64,000 nt of DNA from Flavobacteriales bacterium (lineage in GTDB: Bacteria > Bacteroidota > Bacteroidia > Flavobacteriales_F > PHOS-HE28). Below, in pieces: positions 60,480 through 64,000 of this stretch. Position numbers and translations under genes: made by a program. Below the pieces are notes generated by a model. It was given only the letters and a program-made list of their open reading frames with translations, made no database searches and had not been told where the DNA came from. Each line of letters begins with the position of its first letter. The first letter of the stretch is position 1. The DNA lies in assembly GCA_016713865.1 (NCBI GenBank), contig JADJOG010000005.1, positions 1-64,000 of the forward strand. Direction: 5' to 3'.

Positions 60480-60899
60480 TCAATGAGCTTCCGCGTGTGC
60501 TTTGAACCGGTCGAGGATCGCCTGCCAGCCGCTACGCTGCATCTCCACAGGGTTCTCGGTTTCCGCATCGAACGACTCCGTCACCAGGGTAGCGCCGTCC
60601 TTCTCCGCGAAGAGGATCTCGCACGTTCGTCCATCGGCCATGGTGTAGGCAATGCGCTTATGCGGTTGCACGTCATCGTAAACGCCCTCGAAATCGAAGT
60701 TGAAGCTGCCATCGCGCGCAGCCATGGTGCTGCTGAACTTACCGCCGGTGCGGGGATCATTCGTGGCCCTGGGGCAATGCCAATCGTCACTCGCAGCGTT
60801 CCACTGCATGATGTGTTCCGGATCGGTCCAGATCTTCCAGACGTGGGCCACGGGTTTGTTGATGGTGGCAGTGATGGTGATTCGGGTCGCGGTAGTCAT
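60480..60899 (-). CDS. SRPBCC (AHSA1-like) protein 4
   Basis: A 139-residue protein: TRITITATINKPVAHVWKIWTDPEHIMQWNAASDDW at the start, RTGGKFSSTMAARDGSFNFDFEG in the middle and a C-terminal helix SGWQAILDRFKAHAE. The ATG at 60899 overlaps the stop of the upstream SRPBCC gene by four bases (ATGA). The branch resembles YndB/YdhG-associated SRPBCC proteins. Function unknown. Confidence 0.88.
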   Translation of the reverse strand: MTTATRITITATINKPVAHVWKIWTDPEHIMQWNAASDDWHCPRATNDPRTGGKFSSTMAARDGSFNFDFEGVYDDVQPHKRIAYTMADGRTCEILFAEKDGATLVTESFDAETENPVEMQRSGWQAILDRFKAHAEAH

Positions 60900-61426
60900 G
60901 GGTTGTGGTTTGGGCGTGGTCGGTCGTGCTTGGATGCAGCAAGCAGCTCTTCCAGTTGCTCCAGACCCATGGTGAATCCTTCCTTGAAGCCCATCTCGAT
61001 GGTCTTTTCCAGCGCCAGTTCCGACTCGTAGGTCAGCAGCATGCGCACAACAGTGATGCCCTCTTCCTCGCTGAAGCGGTTCTCCCACTTCGTGCTTGGG
61101 ATCATGTCCGTGGCATTGCCGCGCTCATCGCAGAAGCCATCATGGCCCATGTAATAGGTCTTCGGCCGAACGGTCTCGTAGTCGAAGAAGCAGTGGTGCC
61201 GATCGCCCTGCGGGCCTTCCATGTAGTAGAGCCAACGGCCGCCCTCCCGGAAGTCGAGAGACTGGATCACGCACACGTATGGCTTCGGCGCCCACCACTT
61301 GCAGAGGATGTCTGCTTCAGTGAAGGCTGCCCACACGGCATCGAGCGGGGCATTGAATGCGCGTTCCACGGTGATGGTGCGATCCTCTTTCCGCACGTAG
61401 AAGTTGAAGAGAGCTGGCTTGTTCAT
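60896..61426 (-). CDS. SRPBCC (AHSA1-like) protein 3
   Basis: A 176-residue protein with FNFYVRKEDRTITVERAFNAPLDAVW, ILCKWWAPKP and the C-terminal [20 protein letters not shown]. It is clearly the closest paralogue of the next protein (61470-61973), so the two are a recent tandem duplication. It overlaps the downstream SRPBCC gene by four bases. Confidence 0.88.
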   Translation of the reverse strand: MNKPALFNFYVRKEDRTITVERAFNAPLDAVWAAFTEADILCKWWAPKPYVCVIQSLDFREGGRWLYYMEGPQGDRHHCFFDYETVRPKTYYMGHDGFCDERGNATDMIPSTKWENRFSEEEGITVVRMLLTYESELALEKTIEMGFKEGFTMGLEQLEELLAASKHDRPRPNHNP

Positions 61427-61469
61427 GGTCCAGGGTTGTGTAGGGGCCGTTATCAGGTTGTTGACGTTA

Positions 61470-61973
61470 TCAAGCGGAGCGACGGGAAGCCAGCAGTTCG
61501 TCCAACTGCTCCAGCCCCATGGTGAAGCCCTCCTTGAAGCCCATCTCGATCATCCGCTCCATGCGCTCCAACGAGTCATTGTGGATGGTGATGCGCACGA
61601 TGGTTCGGCCATTCGCTGCATCGAAGCTCAGGTCCCAGTTGGAACCTGGCAATTGGAGGTTCTCATCCTTGTCCGCAAAGGCGCTGAAGTATTTGTAATT
61701 GGTCTTCGGCGTGATCGAGGTGTATTCCTGCACCTGCCAGGCTGCTTCCTGACCATCCGGGCCCACCATGGCATAGAACCTTCGGCCTCCCACTTTGAAG
61801 TCCATGCGCTTGGTCCTGGAAGAAAATGGCTTCGGCGCCCACCACTGATCGAGGATCTCGGCTTTGGTGAACGCGTCCCATACCGGATCGAGCGGGGCCT
61901 CGAAGGATCGCTCCACTGTAACGGTGCGATCTTCCTTGGCGACGATGAAGTTGAAGAGGGTCGGTTCGGGCAT
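61470..61973 (-). CDS. SRPBCC (AHSA1-like) protein 2
   Basis: A 167-residue paralogue of the preceding entry: [36 protein letters not shown] and [20 protein letters not shown]. Several other segments differ, so the pair has diverged mainly in the middle, where the ligand cavity is expected. It starts three bases after the stop of the first SRPBCC gene. Confidence 0.88.
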   Translation of the reverse strand: MPEPTLFNFIVAKEDRTVTVERSFEAPLDPVWDAFTKAEILDQWWAPKPFSSRTKRMDFKVGGRRFYAMVGPDGQEAAWQVQEYTSITPKTNYKYFSAFADKDENLQLPGSNWDLSFDAANGRTIVRITIHNDSLERMERMIEMGFKEGFTMGLEQLDELLASRRSA

Positions 61974-61976
61974 AGG

Positions 61977-62450
61977 TCAGTTTGTTTGAAGGGATCCAAC
62001 GTATTCTGCCAGGTGCGCCAGCGTCTGCTTACCACCTTCGATCGCACCCACCTGCTCCACGGCCTGGTCGCGGATCTCCTTGCTCGGGAACACCGTGCGC
62101 AGGGTCACCAGCGTTCCGCCATCCTGCTCCTCGAAGCGCAGCTCGCCCTCGAACCACTTCGGGTTGGCCGGATCGCCGTGGTCGTATGCCATGCGTAGGA
62201 TGGGCTCGATCTCACGGTAGGTGATCAGGTTCGGCCACACCTTGCCATCGGGACCGGTCATGGTGTATTCCCATTGGCCGCCCACGCGGAATTCCATGCG
62301 CAGGGTGCGGTTGGTGAAGCCGTCCGGCCCCCACCAGCGGTCGATGTGCTCCGGCTCTGTGCAGGCTTTCCACACCAGCGCTTGCGGCGCGCGCATGTGG
62401 TGGGTGATGATGATCTCGCGATCGCCGACGAGTTGTGCGTGTGATGCCAT
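61977..62450 (-). CDS. SRPBCC (AHSA1-like) protein 1
   Basis: A 157-residue protein: EIIITHHMRAPQALVWKACTEPEHIDRWWGPDGF at the start, GGQWEYTMTGPDGKVWPN in the middle and a C-terminal helix with AHLAEYVGSLQ. It is the classical AHSA1-like partner often encoded next to ArsR-type regulators. It follows the small gene at 62455 with a four-base gap. Confidence 0.89.
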   Translation of the reverse strand: MASHAQLVGDREIIITHHMRAPQALVWKACTEPEHIDRWWGPDGFTNRTLRMEFRVGGQWEYTMTGPDGKVWPNLITYREIEPILRMAYDHGDPANPKWFEGELRFEEQDGGTLVTLRTVFPSKEIRDQAVEQVGAIEGGKQTLAHLAEYVGSLQTN

Positions 62451-62454
62451 CTGT

Positions 62455-62868
62455 TCAGTGAGTCAATTGATCGGCTAACGCGTACAGAGCAGCCTCCCAA
62501 TGCTCATCATGTCCGGCTGCGATTAGCATGTCGCCGGAGAGCGGCTCTTGAGGCGTTATGGTGACTTGCAAGGACGTTATCGCTTCATCCTCGCTGAGCA
62601 GCAACTCGATCCGCGCGGCGTGAAGGCCATCGCTGATCATGGCACATAGCGAAGTCGGGTAGGCTTGCGCGAGCATGGTCATGCGGGCATTCGATGGGAG
62701 CGGCAGCCAGCGTTCACGCAATCGCTGATCAACCCAGTGATTCATGATACTCTCAGAGGTCGCATGGAAGTCGCGGTGGAATACCAGGCCCGTCGCGCAT
62801 GCGGCGATTTGCGTCCCATCTGGCACAGCAACCGGTTCGTCCAAGAGCAGGTGGTCCAAGCGCATCAC
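62455..62868 (-). CDS. Hypothetical protein between ArsR and SRPBCC genes
   Basis: A 137-residue protein. Its ATG overlaps the arsR-type stop by four bases (ATGA). The segment IMNHWVDQRLRERWLP and the C-terminal DEHWEAALYALADQL give a weak resemblance to a divergent SRPBCC or helical domain, but I cannot assign a family. Its coupling to the regulator makes a role in the same response likely. Confidence 0.65.
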   Translation of the reverse strand: MMRLDHLLLDEPVAVPDGTQIAACATGLVFHRDFHATSESIMNHWVDQRLRERWLPLPSNARMTMLAQAYPTSLCAMISDGLHAARIELLLSEDEAITSLQVTITPQEPLSGDMLIAAGHDEHWEAALYALADQLTH

Positions 62869-63197
62869 TTCTTGGGTTTCTTGCCTTGCAGTTCAATCAG
62901 GTAGGCATCCAAGCGATCGAAGCGCTCCTCCCACATGGTACGGTACTGCTCGATCCAAGCATCGGCTTCTTTCAGCGGCTCGGCCTTCAGTTCGCAGGGC
63001 CGCCATTGCGCCTCCTTGCCGCGCTTGATCAACTGTGCGCGCTCCAGCACTTTCAGGTGCTTGCTCACGGCGGGCAGGCTCATGCTGAAGGGTGCGGCCA
63101 ACTCATTCACGGAAGCCGGACCGCTGGAAAGCCGCGACAGGATGGCCCTTCGCGTGGGATCAGCTAACGCGGAGAAGGTGAGCGAGAGGCGGTCCAT
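62865..63197 (-). CDS. ArsR-family transcriptional regulator
   Basis: A 110-residue winged-helix protein: FSALADPTRRAILSRLSSGPASVNELAAPF, then the recognition helix MSLPAVSKHLKVLERAQLI and a C-terminal dimerisation helix with DAWIEQYRTMWEERFDRL. The metal-binding Cys of classical ArsR is absent, as is typical of the ArsR group paired with SRPBCC proteins. It heads the minus-strand operon to 57848. An AT-rich promoter with an inverted repeat lies directly upstream, so autoregulation is likely. Confidence 0.92.
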   Translation of the reverse strand: MDRLSLTFSALADPTRRAILSRLSSGPASVNELAAPFSMSLPAVSKHLKVLERAQLIKRGKEAQWRPCELKAEPLKEADAWIEQYRTMWEERFDRLDAYLIELQGKKPKK

Positions 63198-63220
63198 GGC
63201 GTGGTTGCGGGGGCAAGTTT

Positions 63221-63235
63221 ATTATACCATACGGT
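63221..63235 (-). promoter_or_regulatory. Promoter and candidate ArsR operator
   Basis: On the minus strand, TATAAT (63226-63221) is a -10-like element 23 bases before the regulator ATG. Overlapping it is ACCGTATGGT (63235-63226), an imperfect palindrome with eight of ten bases symmetric. Binding there by the ArsR-family protein would block its own promoter. The site is AT-rich in a GC-rich region. Confidence 0.5.
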
Positions 63236-63304
63236 TAAATACAAATCTGCGATCACATTGATAGTTGAATGCGGCCGCGAAATGACACGGGCTTTCTTTA
63301 GCGC

Positions 63305-63931
63305 ATGAAGACTCACTTAGCCGCAAGAGCCGGGGTCGCAGGCGTGCTCTTCTTCATCGCAAGCACCATCATCGGCAGCTTGCAGTTCGATGCGTACAGC
63401 CACATCACGCAGTTCATCAGCGAGACCTACGCAACTGGAACACCGTGGGGCATGCGCTTGCGGTGGTTCGGCTTTATACCGGCAGGTCTGTTGATGGCGG
63501 TCTTCGGCTTCGCGATGGCGAGCACGTATCGGGCGAACAAGCCCATTCGCATTGGTCTGCTTGGTCTCGCCGTGTGGTACGGACTGGGAACGGTCGTAGT
63601 CTCCTTCGCGCCGTGCGACTTCGGCTGCGATCCAGAGCAGGCATCGCCCTCAATGGCGCATACCATCCACTTCCTGGTCGGCGGACTCACGTATTTGCTC
63701 ACGCCGCCGAGCATTTTGCTTGTCGCGTTTGGCGCATCGCGTGAGGCTCACTTGCGCACGCTTTGGCCATTCCTGGCAGCGATGGGTGCGGTGATGCTGA
63801 TCGGAGCGGTCATTCTGTTCGCAGGAAAACCTGAAGGGGCGTTGGGCCTGGTGCAACGCATCACGGAAGGTGCGGCGCTAACTGTTGTAGCTCTGATTGC
63901 TTGGCGCTTTCACGCTTTTCGGCCCCTATGA
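63305..63931 (+). CDS. DUF998 family membrane protein
   Basis: A 208-residue protein with six hydrophobic segments (AGVLFFIASTIIGSL, FIPAGLLMAVFGFAMAS, GLLGLAVWYGLGTVVVSF, HFLVGGLTYLLTPPSILLV, PFLAAMGAVMLIGAVILF, TEGAALTVVALIAWRF). HITQFISETYATGTPWG and FAPCDFGCDPE match the DUF998 pattern. It is divergent from the ArsR operon with a 107-base gap. Function unknown. Confidence 0.85.
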   Translation: MKTHLAARAGVAGVLFFIASTIIGSLQFDAYSHITQFISETYATGTPWGMRLRWFGFIPAGLLMAVFGFAMASTYRANKPIRIGLLGLAVWYGLGTVVVSFAPCDFGCDPEQASPSMAHTIHFLVGGLTYLLTPPSILLVAFGASREAHLRTLWPFLAAMGAVMLIGAVILFAGKPEGALGLVQRITEGAALTVVALIAWRFHAFRPL

Positions 63932-63938
63932 TGAAGTC

Positions 63939-64000
63939 CTACTTCTTCCCCAGATAGAACTCACTCTCGATCCCCACGTCCTTCATCAGCGCGATCCCGT
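63939..64000 (-). CDS. 3' end of a minus-strand gene cut by the window edge
   Basis: The minus strand is open from the window end to TAG at 63941-63939 and reads GIALMKDVGIESEFYLGKK. It is convergent with the DUF998 gene. Too little is present to identify the protein. Confidence 0.5.
   Translation of the reverse strand, partial: GIALMKDVGIESEFYLGKK

Noticed and set aside
1..64000. Prophage or integrative element
   Set aside because: No integrase, phage structural genes, conjugation genes or tRNA-associated attachment repeats were found; the one tRNA has no adjoining integrase.

Overview
The window looks like chromosomal DNA of a GC-rich member of the Bacteroidota, most likely the order Flavobacteriales. 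The evidence is a SprE/PorW-type gliding and type IX secretion lipoprotein, candidate type IX C-terminal sorting domains, a GH3-family protein, tandem DUF6090 membrane proteins, an ATP synthase cluster ordered B-E-F-H-A-G without beta and epsilon, and a recurrent Bacteroidota-like -7 promoter element (TAnnTTYG). No prophage, plasmid or CRISPR/cas genes are visible. The one clear mobile element is a REP-associated tyrosine transposase.

Layout. 1-3.0 kb (minus): an amino-sugar salvage operon (galE, nucleotidyltransferase, NahK-like kinase) running into a secreted protein cut by the window edge. 3-8.9 kb: a membrane protein, a tRNA with anticodon CAU, a DUF5715 protein, a HAD phosphatase, methylmalonyl-CoA epimerase and three exported proteins. 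8.9-19.3 kb: a 2030-residue alpha-2-macroglobulin-like lipoprotein, an AsmA-like protein and a FAD oxidoreductase. 19.3-24 kb (minus): a broken receiver-domain gene, rseP, dxr, an ArsC-like protein and threonylcarbamoyl-AMP synthase. 24-31.5 kb: an LtaS-type sulfatase, a Rieske protein, GH3, an M23 peptidase and the sprE/porW homologue. 31.5-37.8 kb: bactofilin and the ATP synthase cluster. 38-44 kb: a large sensor kinase and the feoA-feoB-cysteine-rich peptide operon. 44.1-48.05 kb: five tandem DUF6090 genes and a truncated sixth. 48.06-49.17 kb: the transposase between two inverted clusters of REP hairpins. 49.2-57.6 kb: an MFS transporter, a two-component pair, hypothetical proteins and a secreted nuclease. 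57.7-63.2 kb (minus): an ArsR-led operon with five SRPBCC (AHSA1-like) proteins, two DUF1801 proteins, a GyrI-like protein, a DoxX-like protein and a DUF1428 protein. 63.3-64 kb: a DUF998 membrane protein and the 3' end of a minus-strand gene.

Several otherwise well-conserved genes carry single-base indels: the receiver gene near 19.62 kb, the LtaS-type gene near 25.38 and 25.44 kb, sprE near 29.86 kb and the NarL-type regulator near 52.34, 52.50 and 52.56 kb. The code on both sides of each indel is still recognisable. Consensus sequencing errors therefore explain them better than gene decay, though the sequence alone cannot prove this.

The least understood parts are the DUF6090 array with the adjoining transposase/REP element, and the expanded ArsR-SRPBCC operon, which also has a decayed extra SRPBCC fragment at its far end.
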